This document shows, piece by piece, positions 1-11,495 of a DNA stretch of 64,000 nt; position 1 is the stretch's first letter, and the number at the start of each line of letters is the position of its first letter. The DNA is from Chionoecetes opilio. Lineage: Eukaryota; Arthropoda; Malacostraca; Decapoda; Majidae. The DNA is taken from contig JACEEZ010023648.1 of NCBI GenBank assembly GCA_016584305.1, positions 78,501 through 142,500 on the forward strand, read 5' to 3'. The notes beneath the pieces are model-generated. The model was not told the DNA's origin. It saw only the letters and a program-made list of their open reading frames with translations, and did not search any database. Both the position numbers and the translations under genes were made by a program.

Positions 1-754
1 TTACAAGAGAAAGTGAATTTAAAACAAAAAATATAATAGCAAAAGAAAATATAATGGAAGACATAAAAGTAGACGTAATAGAAGTAAAACGGCTAATGGA
101 AAGTCAAGATGTGAGAAAAGCCCCGGGTCCAGATGGAGTGTCGAACTGGATAATGAAAGAGTGCAGTAACCAATTAGCAGGACAGTTACATAGTGTAATT
201 GAGAGTTCACTCAAGGAGAGCAGAGTCCCGTTTGATTGGAAAAGAGCAAATATTGTGCCAATTCACAAAGGAGGAGACAAAGAAGAACCACTGAATTACA
301 GGCCAGTATCATTAACAAGTGTAGTGGAAAAAATGTGTGAAAAATTGTGAAAGACAGATGGTTGAAATATTTGGAAGAGACAAACACACTTGCAGGTGGC
401 CAGTTTGGATTTAGAGGAGAATGTCATATACAACGAATTTATTAAGCTTTTACTCGAGTGATCGATGGGACACAGGAAAGAGAGGGGTGGGTCGATTGCA
501 TTTACTTGGACCTAAAGAAGGCATTTGACAAGGTACCTCATAAGAGACTGCTCTGGAAGCTAGAACATGTTGGAGGGTGGTTTGCTGAAGTGGATGGAAG
601 ACTTTTTGAGTAACAGAGAAATGAGAACAGTAATAAAAGATCAAAAGTCAGAATGGTGCAGTGTGATAAGTGGAGTTCCTCAAGGATCAGTATTGGCCCC
701 AGTGATGTTCTTGGTCTATGTAAATGATATGACAGAAGGAGTAAACAGTTATAT
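1..754 (+). mobile_element. LINE A copy 1, 5' segment: reverse transcriptase remnant
   Basis: Reverse transcriptase of a non-LTR retrotransposon of the CR1/Jockey type. Residues from about 54-350 read KAPGPDGVSNWIMKEC and LNYRPVSLTSVVEKMCEKL (fingers); 500-530 gives the palm segment DLKKAFDKVPH; 660-750 gives SGVPQGSVLAP and NDMTEGVNSYI. Stops and frameshifts near 350, 440 and 565 show that it is dead. The reading stops at NSY because an LTR-like composite is inserted at 755, and it resumes at 6707 with MSLFADD. The window starts inside the element, so its 5' end is not visible. Family assignment rests on motif order only. Confidence 0.9.
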
Positions 755-2290
755 TGTGGTGCCAGGATTTTTCTGTCACTGCATTGTGAGTTTTGAATTG
801 AATTAATAATTGTTAATCTCCACTGAAGGATATATCTTCGCGTTACAAATAATAACGATGATTGATTTTATTTTAGAAGAAATAAATGCTGCCACCAGTT
901 CAAGCTGTTATTCCTATGGTCTAACTCTTGAACAGAACGTTAAAGTATAAAGATTAAGGTAGTTACGTGGATAATATTAGTGTACCGAGTTAATTCTGAA
1001 TCTCTTCGGGAACCGTGGACAAGTATTTCCATAGCATCGTACGTATATGTCACCTGGGGTTGAACAAAAACCTTACTATGTTAGTCTCATTGGGTATATT
1101 TCACACGAAAGGTTACTCATCCTTACTCTTATATATTTATGGTTTATCTTGGGGAAGTCACTGGTGGACATAACCTGTTCCCTGACTATACTCTTAGGTC
1201 TATGTCTAACCACACACAGGATATCCATCTAAGCTAATCATGGAAAAATAGAGGAGGGAAGTGTGGGAGTAATGAAACTGTTTGCGAGAAACGACCATGT
1301 GGATCATGTGCTCCACCTCGATGATTCCACACGCTGATTCCTTGACGGAAGATGAGAGAAGAATCTTAGTTAAACCTTGGGACGATCGCTTGTTAAGCTA
1401 CCTATTCAATTAATGAACACTCAACACAACACATATATGGATATATATATATATATATATATATCTTATCACAAGGGGAAGGGGGGGGGGGGAGATGAAT
1501 TTTGATACACCTTACCTTGACGGAAGATGAGAAGAATAATCCCTCGTGGTCTGCATAGTGGGGCGAAGGAAAATATCACGGGAAATAAGGATGTTTGGAT
1601 CCTCATGAGACGTCCACGAAGGGGGTATGAACCGTCAAATGACTCCTATTAGATGGGGAGGAAAAGATACTTTCTAACGTAGTAAGTATAACAAAATCTC
1701 TTCATTTGATGAGGAAAATTTAATTGACAAGAACAGGTTAACGTTGGGTATTAAACCTAACCCACAGTCACTGTCCGAACTGGTTTCCCACGGTGAGAGC
1801 TATTTGTGGTCGAGAAAAAAATGTTGGAAGGTTTTTAATTTTATCGATCTGCTTTAATGATCTGTTTGTCAATGTTTAAACCGAATCTCTATCCTTATTC
1901 TTTTAAGTATTCTAAGAATCTAAGGGTACTGATCAGAGAGGGTAAGGGGAATACATGGAGTTGTAATTTAGAAGCTACTGGTTCCCGCGAACTTAATATC
2001 TCACTTACTGTACCTCGTGGCGATTTCGCGCTTGGTGGGGGAAGGGAGGATGGGGGGGGGGAGATAGGAATGAAGGAGGAAGAAAGAAAGAATAAGAAAG
2101 TGAACGAAAGGGGAGATAGAAATGAAAGAATTTGAAGGAAGTTATCCTTAAAAATAACCTTTTCACTTACACACTGTGCTTAGGCTACACTTAGTCTAGA
2201 GTAAAGAACTAAATGGTTATTAAGGCCTTCCCATACCTCCTGTAAGATAATATAACTCGGAAGGCGTGTGTCGGTAATTCCGGCATTACA
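755..2290 (+). repeat. LTR-like direct repeat, left copy
   Basis: Begins TGTGGTGCC and ends GGCATTACA. Positions 957-2280 align almost base for base with 3990-5814 once the 490-bp MITE at 4117-4606 is removed from the latter. The first 200 bases do not align with the right copy; instead 885-955 (GCTGCCACCAGTTCAAG) resembles 7948-8000 in the large palindrome. It contains (TA)n at 1440-1464 and G-rich tracts at 1479-1491 and 2036-2061. The short ORF at 1857-2135 recurs at 5392-5628 but looks non-coding. Confidence 0.75.
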
Positions 2291-3082
2291 CACGTTTATC
2301 CCCCGGGGAAATTTAACTTTTAACATCAAATTAAATACCTACTGACCCTCAGTCTCCTTTCGAAATCTTTGTCAAGAGGATGTGTGCAAATGGGACGTAT
2401 TTATGGTTAATTTACTGGATATTCTACTATTCTGGAACGGGCATCTGTCGGTATATACCTCATGGGTATACCGAAAAGAAAGTGCAAAAACTACACGAAA
2501 ATTCAATGAGAGGAAAGCTATCCCAATCAACCTCCTACCTGGGTAATAACGAGGTCGTCAATCCTGACTCAATACCCGTTACTGTAACGTGGTCGTCAAA
2601 CTTGACTCAGTACCCGTATTCTCGTTGCTAGGATCGTCCCAGAGGCGCACGCCGGCTACACTCATGGTAAAATGACGAGAGAGCCCATCAAGTCCTGAAA
2701 TATCCGCTACATCCCAAGTCGTGTTGACTGTAGAATTGAGAAGCAGTACCACTATCTCGAATTAAAATAACCAGAAGTCTCTCACCGAACCAGGCTGAGC
2801 CCGTAGAAGAAGATAACACCGAACACTAGAAGTGAGAAGTCAACCTTGTCAAACCTTTTCAGATAGTCCGATCCACACTCACCTCCTTGACCAATCACTT
2901 TACATTTAACACTTTTCGATTAATTTCCACATGAGTGACGCTACAACTACCCGAAACCGAGTAGGTATTATCCTTTCAAGTTCAAAAACAAGTGATCAAT
3001 TGTCAAGTTCATAATATTTCTTCCTCAATTTTCTAACATTTAACTAATGCTTAACCAACACTGCATACTGAACACTCCTCGA

Positions 3083-3512
3083 TTAGTCTTCTAAGAGGTC
3101 TCCGTAGGTCGGGTTCTGTAGCTTGAGAGTGCGGAAGCAGATGTCGTCGAGCTCCTTGCTATCGATGCAGCAAGTATCGCCGGCGTTCTCGGCCAGACGG
3201 TGGATGGAGAGTGTGGCGTTGTACGGCTTGACCACCGGGTCGGATACCTTAGGCGATGAGACAGCCGAGAAGGTAACCATTTTCTTGTCTGGGAACTCCT
3301 CGAGAATCTTGGAAACTAAGAGTGTGCCCATTCCTCAGCCTGTGTCGGTGCCTGTCTTTTTGACGGTGGCGGACACGATGTCGCTCACAGCGGCGATGAT
3401 GTACATGTTCTTAGCGCTTGGGCTGTCAGCGTAGCTCATGACGACGTCTGCGGGTAGGCTGAGAGATCCAGGACTTCCCTCCTGACGAGGCTCCACGCCC
3501 TCTCTTCGACAT
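3083..3512 (-). pseudogene. Chimeric retrocopy: ribosomal protein L23 N-terminus fused to beta-tubulin segment
   Basis: On the minus strand an ATG at 3512 opens MSKRGRGASSGGK, the N-terminus of ribosomal protein L23 (uL14). After a frameshift near 3460 the next frame reads LPADVVMSYADSPSAKNMYI and then SATVKK, again L23, with about 14 family residues missing between YII and the AVSDI stretch. Still in that frame, and after a stop at 3337-3335, it passes into beta-tubulin: [54 protein letters not shown], roughly tubulin residues 142-224. The GGGTGSG nucleotide-binding loop is degraded. No introns interrupt either part, so both look mRNA-derived. It lies between the two LTR-like repeats. It cannot encode either host protein. 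Confidence 0.88.
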
Positions 3513-4116
3513 GTTGGCGGTGTCGAGGCGTGTGGGTGGCGTGGCGGCTAGGCACGGCGGCTGTAGCGGCTAGGAGCGGCGGCTGTGGCAGTGCTGACTG
3601 TGGCGGCTGAGGTGCGACCCTTCTTACAGCTCATTGCCATATGGTCATATGGTTCATGTGTGTAGGGTGTTTGGTTTATGGGGGAAAGATCTAATGAGCC
3701 TACTATAATGATCGACTACTGTATAAAAATTTACAGAAATTTGACTATCTAGTTATTTTCAGATGAGATTCAGGTGGTTATTTGTAGGAAATAAAATCCC
3801 ACCGCTTAGTCACCAGTGTGGTGCCAGGGTTTTTCATCTCTTTTATGTGTCTATCTTATGACAGATACTAAAAATCCCACCGCAAAACTACAAGTGAGTT
3901 GTAATTAGTCATATGACTTCACTATTTCATTATGGTAAGAATACTTCTCGATGTTAGATTTCATTTGAAACTAATGTATTAAAAATAAAAGGTAGATACG
4001 TGGATAATATTAGTGTACCGAGTTAATTCTGAATCTCTTCGGGAACCGTGGACAAGTTTTCCCACAGCATCGTACGTATATGTCACCTGGGGTTGAACAA
4101 AAACCTTACTATGTTA

Positions 4117-4606
4117 TAGCGTATTTTCGCGACCGCTCTGGCCCGGTCTGGACTGGGCTAGTCCCGGGCGGTCACTGTTTTTGCGAGGCAGTCTAGAACG
4201 GTTCAGCCCAGTCCAGTCCGGTCCGGCCCACATACCAGGACCACCTTGGACCAGTGTGGGGAGAACTGGCGCATGCGCACTACAGTCAGCGGGGAAGGCG
4301 ACCAGGAGCTTCTCGTGCTCCTGATAAGACATGAAACACCATGATGGCCGACCATAAGACTAAAGTATCACAGGCGTGGTAGTTGTAAAGTCTTCAGCAC
4401 AGGTTAAAAGGCGGACGACAAAAAGGATATTGACAAGATGGACGCCTGCCGCCTCCACAGTTCAGTTCAGTACCGCCCACTCGATTCCCAGCCAATAGGA
4501 ACGACAATGGGACGGGGCAGTCTCGCTGTATTTGCGCGACCATCAGTCACCTGACCCGGTCCGGACTGGACTGAACCAGGGCGGTGAACGTCACGAAAAT
4601 GCGCTA
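4117..4606. mobile_element. 490-bp MITE, TSD TTA (PIF/Harbinger-like)
   Basis: Ends are TAGCGTATTTTCGCGAC and, on the other strand, TAGCGCATTTTCGTGAC. It is flanked by TTA at 4114-4116 and 4607-4609. The left LTR-like repeat shows the empty site at 1081-1086 with a single TTA, so the boundaries are exact. The 3-bp TTA duplication suggests PIF/Harbinger. Subterminal GC-rich stretches such as GGTCTGGACTGGGC recur in inverted orientation at 4555-4585. It has no coding capacity. Confidence 0.85.
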
Positions 4607-5814
4607 TTAGTCTCATTGGGTATATTTCACACGAAAGGTTACTCATCCTTACTCTTATATATTTATGGTTTATCTTGGGGAAGTCACTGGTGGACATAAC
4701 CTGTTCCCTGACTATACTCTTAGGTCTATGTCTAACCACACACAGGATATCCATCTAAGCTAATCATGGAAAAATAGAGGAGGGAAGTGTGGGAGTAATG
4801 AAACTGTTTGCGAGAAACGACCATGTGGATCATGTGCTCCACCTCGATGATTCCACACGCTGATTCCTTGACGGAAGATGAGAGAAGAATCTTAGTTAAA
4901 CCTTGGGACGATCGCTTGTTAAGCTACCTATTCAATTAATGAACACTCAACACAACACATATATGGATATATATATATATATATATATATAATATCTTAT
5001 CACAAGGGGAAGGGGGGGGGGGGGGTGAGATGAATTTTGATACACCTTACCTTGACGGAAGATGAGAAGAATAATCCCTCGTGGTCTGCATAGTGGGGCG
5101 AAGGAAAATATCACGGGAAATAAGAATGTTTGGATCCTCATGAGACGTCCACGAAGGGGGTATGAACCGTCAAATGACTCCTATTAGATGGGGAGGAAAA
5201 GATACTTTCTAACGTAGTAAGTATAACAAAATCTCTTCATTTGATGAGGAAAATTTAATTGACAAGAACAGGTTAACGTTGGGTATTAAACCTAACCCAC
5301 AGTCACTGTCCGAACTGGTTTCCCACGGTGAGAGCTATTTGTGGTCGAGAAAGAAATGTTAGAAGGTTTTTAATTTTAACAAGCTGCTTTAATGATCTGT
5401 TTGTCAATGTTTAAACCGAATCTCTATCCTTATTCTTTTAAGTATTCTAAGAATCTAAGGGTACTGATCAGAGAGGGTAAGGGGAATACAGGGAGTTGTA
5501 ATTTAGAAGCTACTGGTTTCCGCGAACTTAATATCTCACTTACTGTACCTCGTGGCGATTTCGCGCTTGGTGGGGGAAGGGAGGATGGGGGGGGAGATAG
5601 GAATGAAGGAGGAAGAAAGAAAGAATAAGAAAGCGAACGAAAGGGGAGATAGAAATGAAAGAATTTGAAGGAAGTTATCCTTAAAAATAATCTTTTCACT
5701 TACACACTGTGCTTAGGCTACACTTAGTCTAGACTAAAGAACTAAATGATTATTAAGGCCTTCCCATACCTCCTGTAAGATAATATAACTCAGAAGGCGT
5801 GTGTTGGTAATTCC

Positions 5815-6691
5815 AATGATCTGAAACTCGAGAAATGCCAGTGGTCGCTGGCAGTTTTAACTCAAAGGTTGGTCTACTGTGTTTTGGCTCCGCGACTAAT
5901 ATTTTTCATAAATTAATTTCGCGATAAACATTGATGCACCGCATCTGAATACCAAAAAATATAGTTCTTCTGTTGTTCTACTAATTATATGGATGACATG
6001 CATTACGATGGAACGTTCTATAATAGCAATTTAATGCAAATTACTCGCCTCGAGTAGCAAAGCTTAATATATTTTTTACATGTATATTGTGGCATGTAAA
6101 ATTTGGGCGATGTTCACACTGTTTTCTAAGACAGTACTGCTGCGTCTGGCAAACGCTTGTCAAAATACAATAAGCAATGCCTTGGAAAAACGAAGAATAA
6201 AGAATGCCGAAATCGGCTTGTTGCTGCGACAATGTAGGTTATAATTGTGGAGGCGACATGTCGCGGCGGGGAGTGGTGGGCGGGGAGATTGTGGCGGGAA
6301 GATTGAATCAAAACATTGCTACTTCACCCGTCGACTCATTGCCCTTCCAGGCTTTCTATCTGATTGATACACAATAATAACAGGAAAATATGACTGCCTA
6401 GGTATAGATAACTTCTAAACATACGTTATTGACTATATAATATCATAGAGTAGCATTTACCTCGCCTCCTCAACTATAACCTACTTGGTTATTTGGTTAT
6501 ATACAATGTTTTACAGAATCAGGCTTCTATACAATATACATATAGAAGAAAATCGTTCTTAATATAATACTTTTGTGTTTTAAGTGCAGTGGAATAAGCC
6601 CATATTTTGTTTTCCAGTAGACCAACTTATTATCAAAAAAGTGAGTTAAAACTGCCAGCGACCCCTGGCATTTTGGGTTCCAGTTCTCTCG
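5815..6691. mobile_element. Inverted-repeat element nested in right LTR-like repeat
   Basis: Inverted repeats of about 60 bases lie just inside each end: ATGCCAGTGGTCGCTGGCAG near 5836 and its complement near 6655, followed by GTTGGTCTACTG on both arms. AATTCC occurs on both sides (5809-5814 and 6692-6697) and once at the corresponding empty site in the left repeat (2276-2281), giving a 5-6 bp duplication. The interior (5900-6600) is AT-rich with no recognisable protein. The superfamily is not assigned. Confidence 0.75.
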
Positions 6692-6706
6692 AATTCCGGC
6701 ATTACA

Positions 6707-7568
6707 ATATGAGTTTATTCGCTGATGATGATTACTAAGAAAAGTAGAAAGTAAAGAGGACTGTGAGGATTTACAAAAGGATCTAGATAAGATTTTCAGA
6801 TGGAGTCAACTATGGGAAATGGAGTTTAATGCCAAAAAGTGTAGTGATGGAAATGGGCAGTAGCGAAAAGAGACAGAGAGGAAAGTATTCGATGGGAAAT
6901 GAATGGATAATCAAAACAAAGGTCGAAAAAGATCTGGGAGTATGGATTAAGGACAATTTGTCACCAGAGAAGCATATAAACAAGATCACAGGAGATACAT
7001 ATCAGTTGCTGAGGAATATAAGAATGGCATTCACATATCTGGATCAAGAATTTCATAACATCTTTGATTCGACCAAGGTTGGAATATGCGGCAGTGATTT
7101 GGTCACCACATAAAAAGAAGGATATAAGAAAGATTGAGAGAATACAAAGAGCAGCCACAAAAATGGCTCCAAGCCTAAGAGATTTACCATATGAAGAAAG
7201 ACTTTCAAGACTAAAACTCCCAACACTTTAGAAAAGAAGAGAAAGAGGAGATTTTATAGCAGTGTATAGAGCATCAATGAGTCTGGAAAAAATTGACAGA
7301 GAAGATCTGTTTGTGTGGGACGATAGAAGTACAAGAGGTCATGAGAAGAAATTGAAAAGGACAACATGCAAGAGAGATATAAAAAAATACAGCTTCCCAT
7401 ATAGAAGCATGGAAGCCTGGAACAACCTTGATGCAAAAGTGATTAATGCAAGAAGTATTCAGGACTTCAAAGGCAAGCAGGATAATAGTAGATTTGGAGA
7501 CGGGACAGTACGAGCATAGCTCTTTTCCTGTATGTTACAACTAGGTAAATACACACACACACACACTG
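6707..7568 (+). mobile_element. LINE A copy 1, 3' segment: RT C-terminus and 3' end
   Basis: Continuation of the same LINE after the 755-6706 insertion. Removing the insertion and one ATAT duplicate restores an in-frame NSYMSLFADD, which contains the catalytic Asp pair of the RT palm. Downstream segments such as KVEKDLGVWIKDNLSPEKHI (about 6925) are the thumb/C-terminal region. Frameshifts lie near 6730 and 7080. The 3' end matches the other LINE A copies (the short block after GACGGGAC at 7500) and finishes in an (AC)n tail at 7550-7567. No poly(A) is present. Confidence 0.9.
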
Positions 7569-7796
7569 ACGTAGGGAGTTGCCAGACGTAAAAAATGTAT
7601 TGGGTATGTGGCATTTTTTTACGTTCTTGTATAATTTCACAAATATTTTGCGTATGCTTCTTGAGTACTCATAATACTCGATACTTCCGATGTAAAGGTG
7701 GTATCGAAAGTATCGATATTTTGATATCGATACGCCCACCACTAATGCCTACAGCACCGTGTGCCTCTGTGTGCACCTGTGCGCGTTGCTTTACTG
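7569..7796. other. Unassigned sequence with a TATCGATA-type inverted motif
   Basis: Sequence between the (AC)n tail of LINE A and the large palindrome. Around 7678-7740 there is an inverted arrangement of GATACTTCCGA, TATCGAAAGTATCGATA and ATATCGATACG, which resembles the end of a small hAT-like element. No partner end is visible, so this is recorded as sequence only. Confidence 0.35.
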
Positions 7797-9528
7797 TGTA
7801 ATGCCAGTATTACGTATAATGTATCCCGAGATGTGTAATGTCTTAATGTGTTGCCGTGTAACGCGGTCTGGGTATTATGATTACTTTACTCCTCCAACTG
7901 AAACCCAGCCGTGTTACGACAACAAGGAATGTATAATTATATTATAAGTATGCTGCCACCAGTTCAAGATTTAGCCTTAAAGTCTAACTCTTGAACAGAA
8001 TGTTAATGTTTGTCAACAAGAGAGTAACGTGGATTTTATATTTTCACATTAATATTTACCGAGTTAACACGTAATTAATTTCGGAGGACTGTGAGTAGGT
8101 ATTTCCTCAACACACCTTGCATGTCACCTGGGTTGATTAAACTACATAGAATCAGTCATATGAATTCAGATTTATTAATAACAAGCACACGTCTCCACGG
8201 AAGATGTCACTATGGACTAATGGAACACTGGAAAAATACTAGGAAGACTTAATATATGAAGGTAAATGGATCTAAAAACTAACATTTGGAGAGAATTATT
8301 TGATACCCGGAACGACACGCACACTCGAGTAAGATTCTATCACCTCCGCCGCTTCAAATGTTTTAATGTCCCTTCACAAGACGAGTGGTTGTTGAGGGAC
8401 ACACCGCCGCTCCAAGAAACAGTTCTGATTCACACGTGGAAGTCGCTGATGGACACACCACCCCGTTTCCCATACACTATGAGATATCACTCACCCTAAT
8501 GTGGTGTTTCTCCTATCCTTTCTACTTAAACTAACACCAAAATAAACATAACAGCATGACTAGTTAGGAAATAGGGAGGGAATGTAAGGGTATCGTATGT
8601 CTGCGTTAAACCGTGGCCGCCGCTAGTTGAGTTGCAGAGAGTTTCGCCTGAGTGGAGTGGAGACCAGAAGTCGGAATCAATTAACACGGCAATGAGTGAT
8701 ACGCGGAGCTACTCATTAATACAAGTAACTGTTCTAGTATTTGAAATTACAACAGATATATAAATGGACAGGTGGGGAGGGAGAGAAAAAAAAACTACAA
8801 CTTACCTGAGTGGAACCAGAAGTGAACCGCATCGCATGGCTGGGGTGGCGGGCCGCGTGGAGGGGAAAATCGGTGTTCGTACGTTATCAGCCTGACTTAA
8901 TACCATCGAGATTGATCGATTAAGAACCGGAGTATAATGTGGGGGCAAAAGGAGTACTTTATGAACAACAGTGTAATAAAGTCTGTCAATCTTTGAGAAA
9001 AATTTGACTGGAAAGAACAATTTAACTCGTTATTAACTCAAAACCCAATTTTACATTCGTACTATTCTCCCAGGGTAGGATTTGTTCTAGAGAATCTAGA
9101 CCATTCTGCAAAAAGAAAGGGACGCGCATAATTTTAGCATTATCGTGGAAAACTTCTGACTTCCACGGCTTATGGAAGATCTGTACTCTGAACCCTCAAA
9201 TATCCTAAGAATTGAATGTGGTTGATAAATAGATTAACGTTGTTATTGGATCTCGTTGCTATGTTTCATGAAAAAAACACCTTCAGCGAATTTAAATATC
9301 CGCAGAGATAACTGGTTTGAGTTGGTTTTACTGGGGGGGGGGAGAACGAACGATGTTAGAAGAAAGAAGGGGGGGGGGGAGAGAAAGAACATGAAAGAAC
9401 TGTTACAAGGAATAAAACTCACCATCTAAACACCTGTACCTATGCTCACCTAGCCTAGAATAAAGAAATAAATTGTTCTTAAGAAATTACACATCTCGGG
9501 ATACATTATACGTAATACTGGCATTACA
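7797..9528 (+). mobile_element. Left arm of large palindrome; 1.7 kb element with 45-bp TIRs
   Basis: Starts TGTAATGCCAGTATTACG and ends with the complement of that sequence at 9484-9528, nearly perfect over about 44 bases. Interior blocks (CTGCCACCAGTTCAAG at 7952, TGTCACCTGGG near 8124, a purine/G tract near 9334-9380, AATAAAGAAATAAATTG near 9461) parallel blocks of the 755-2290 repeat in the same order. It is therefore a distant relative of that LTR-like family. No coding sequence is convincing; the ORFs at 8266-8499 and 8802-9020 have mirror images in the other arm and look like by-products. Confidence 0.7.
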
Positions 9529-11163
9529 TTAAGAACAATTTATTTCTTTATTCTAGGCTAGGTGAGCATAGGTACAGGTGTTTAAATGGTGAGTTTTATT
9601 CCTTGTAACAGTTCTTTTATGTTCTTTCTCTCCTTCCCCCCCCCAGTAAAACCAACTCAAACCAGTTATCTCTGCGGATATTTAAATTTGCGGGAGGTGT
9701 TTTCTCATGAAACACATAGCAACGAGATCCAATAACAACGTTAATCTGTTTATCAACCACATTAAATTCTTAGGATATTTGAGAGTTCAGAGTACAGAGT
9801 AATCTTCCGTAAGCCGTGGACATCAGAAGTTTTACACGATAACGCTAAAATTATGTCGCGTCCCTTTCTTTTCTTAGAATGTTCTGGAACAAATCCTATC
9901 CTGGGAGAATAGTACGAAAGTATCATTGGGTTTTGAGTTAATAAAGAGTTAAATTGTTCTTTCCAGTCAAATTTTTCTCATCGATTGAAAGACTTTATTA
10001 CACTGTTGTTCATAAAGTATTCCTTTTGCCTCCACATTCTACTCCGGTTGTTAATCGTTTCATGTCAACGGTATTCAGTCAGAGCGGGTACTTACGAACA
10101 CCGATTTTTCCCTCCATGCGGCCCGCCAACCCAGCCATGCGGCTCACTTCTGGTCTCCACTCCACTCAGGTAGGGTGTAGTTTTTTTCTCTCCCTCCCCA
10201 CCCTCTCCATTACAGATCTGTTGTAATTTCAAAAATTAGAACAGTTACTTGTATTACTGAGTAGCTCCGTGTATCACTCATTGCCATGTTAATTGATTCA
10301 GACTTCTGATCTCCACTCCACTCAGGCGAAACTCTCTGCAACTCAACTAGCGGCGGCCACATACGATACCCTTACATTCCCTCCCTATTTCCTAACTAGT
10401 CATGCTGTTATGTTTTTTTTGGTGTTAGTTTAAGTGGAAAGGATAGGAGAAATGCCACATTAGGGTGAGTGATATCTCAGTGTATGGGAAACGGGGTGGT
10501 GTGTCCATCAGCGACTTCCACGTGTGAATCAGAACTGTTTCTTGGAGCGGCGGTGTGTCCCTCAACGACCAGTCGTCTTGTGAAGGGACATTAAAACACT
10601 TGAAGCGGCTGAGGCAATAGAATCTTACTCGAGTGTGCGACACGCACACTCGAGTATCCGACTCGAGTCGAGTATCACACTCACACGTTTCCGTTCCGGG
10701 TATCAAATAATTCTCTCCAAATGTGTTAGTTTTTAGATCTATTTACCTTCATATAATAAGTCTTCCTAGTATTTTTCCAGTGTTCCATTAGTCCATAGTG
10801 ACATCTTCCGTGGAGACGTGTGCTTGTTATTAATAAATCTGAATTCATATGACTGATTCTGTGTAGTTTAATCAACCCAGGTGACATGCAAGGTGTTGAG
10901 GAAATACCTACTCACAGTCCTCCGAAATTAATTACGTGTTAACTCTGTAAAATATTCATATGTAAAATGATAAAATCCACGTTACTCGCTTGTCGACAAA
11001 CATTAATATTCTGTCCAAGAGTTAAGACTTTAAGGCTTTTAAATCTTGAACTGGTGGCAGCATACTTATAATACTTATACATTCCTTGTTGTCGTAACAC
11101 GGCTGGGTTTCAGTTGGAGGAGTAAAGTAATCATCATACCCAGACCGCGTTTGACGGCAACAC
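9529..11163 (-). mobile_element. Right arm of large palindrome (inverted copy)
   Basis: Inverted copy of about 7842-9483. TTAAGAACAATTTATTTC at 9530 mirrors 9464-9481, and CCCAGACCGCG at 11140 mirrors the sequence at 7862-7872. The arms differ by scattered substitutions and small indels (for example the A-runs near 8790 against 10183, and an extra block at 10630-10690), so this is not a mechanical hairpin artefact of sequencing. It lacks the outermost 45-bp TIR and stops at 11163 where a truncated Tigger-type element begins. Confidence 0.75.
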
Positions 11164-11419
11164 AACTGAATGCAACCTTTGCCTGAAGACGCTATCAGTG
11201 ACGCATGAGTGTTCAGTGTACAGTAGTACTACTGCATTTCTAGGCTTCAGTATTAGCCATGTTTTGGTGAGTACAAGTAATACAATCAGTGCTGTTTTGG
11301 GGTGTTTGAGTGAGTTCTTATTGTGTGGGGGTCTAGAGGTAACCATCGGATAATTCGGACTTTCGGCTAATTCGACCCAGGCCTCCCCCCAATTAGATTA
11401 AATTATAGAGGGTTTACTG
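11164..11419 (-). mobile_element. Truncated Tigger-type element F1
   Basis: The reverse complement starts CAGTAAACCCTCTATAATT and matches the left end of the full-length element at 56719-58152 over about 250 bases, including GTCGAATTAGCCGAAAGTCC and ATGCAGTAGTACTACTG. It also carries the block just past the point where the 56957 MITE sits, without that MITE, and so serves as an empty site. The other half of the element is missing. Confidence 0.85.
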
Positions 11420-11421
11420 TG

Positions 11422-11423
11422 TG

Positions 11424-11495
<72 letters not shown>

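Larger units (their letters stand above)
755..6706. mobile_element. LTR-like composite inserted in LINE A (TSD ATAT)
   Basis: The insertion starts TGTGGTGCC, ends GGCATTACA and is flanked by ATAT at 751-754 and 6707-6710; its removal restores the LINE reading frame. Two direct repeats of about 1.3-1.5 kb (755-2290 and 3817-6706) flank a 1.5 kb centre. The TG...CA ends, direct repeats and 4-bp duplication fit a non-autonomous LTR retrotransposon. I see no gag-pol, no convincing primer-binding site and no polypurine tract, so an LTR identity is an inference. The centre carries the L23/tubulin chimera on the minus strand. The second repeat is enlarged by two nested insertions (4117-4606 and 5815-6691). 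Confidence 0.75.
3817..6706 (+). repeat. LTR-like direct repeat, right copy (with two insertions)
   Basis: Starts TGTGGTGCCAGGG and ends GGCATTACA. Positions 3990-5814 repeat 957-2280. Compared with the left copy it holds a 490-bp MITE at 4117-4606 and an 877-bp inverted-repeat element at 5815-6691. Bases 3835-3989 do not match the corresponding part of the left copy, so the 5' boundary of the repeat unit is less certain than the 3' boundary. The left copy is the empty site that fixes both nested insertions. Confidence 0.7.

Noticed and set aside
1857..2135. ORF repeated at 5392-5628 as an LTR-element protein
   Set aside because: It recurs only because the whole repeat is duplicated; the sequence is low in complexity at its end and has no known motif.
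7797..11163. Palindrome as a sequencing or assembly hairpin artefact
   Set aside because: The arms differ by many substitutions and indels and lie between unrelated flanks, which a mechanical artefact would not produce. Read-level confirmation is still lacking.
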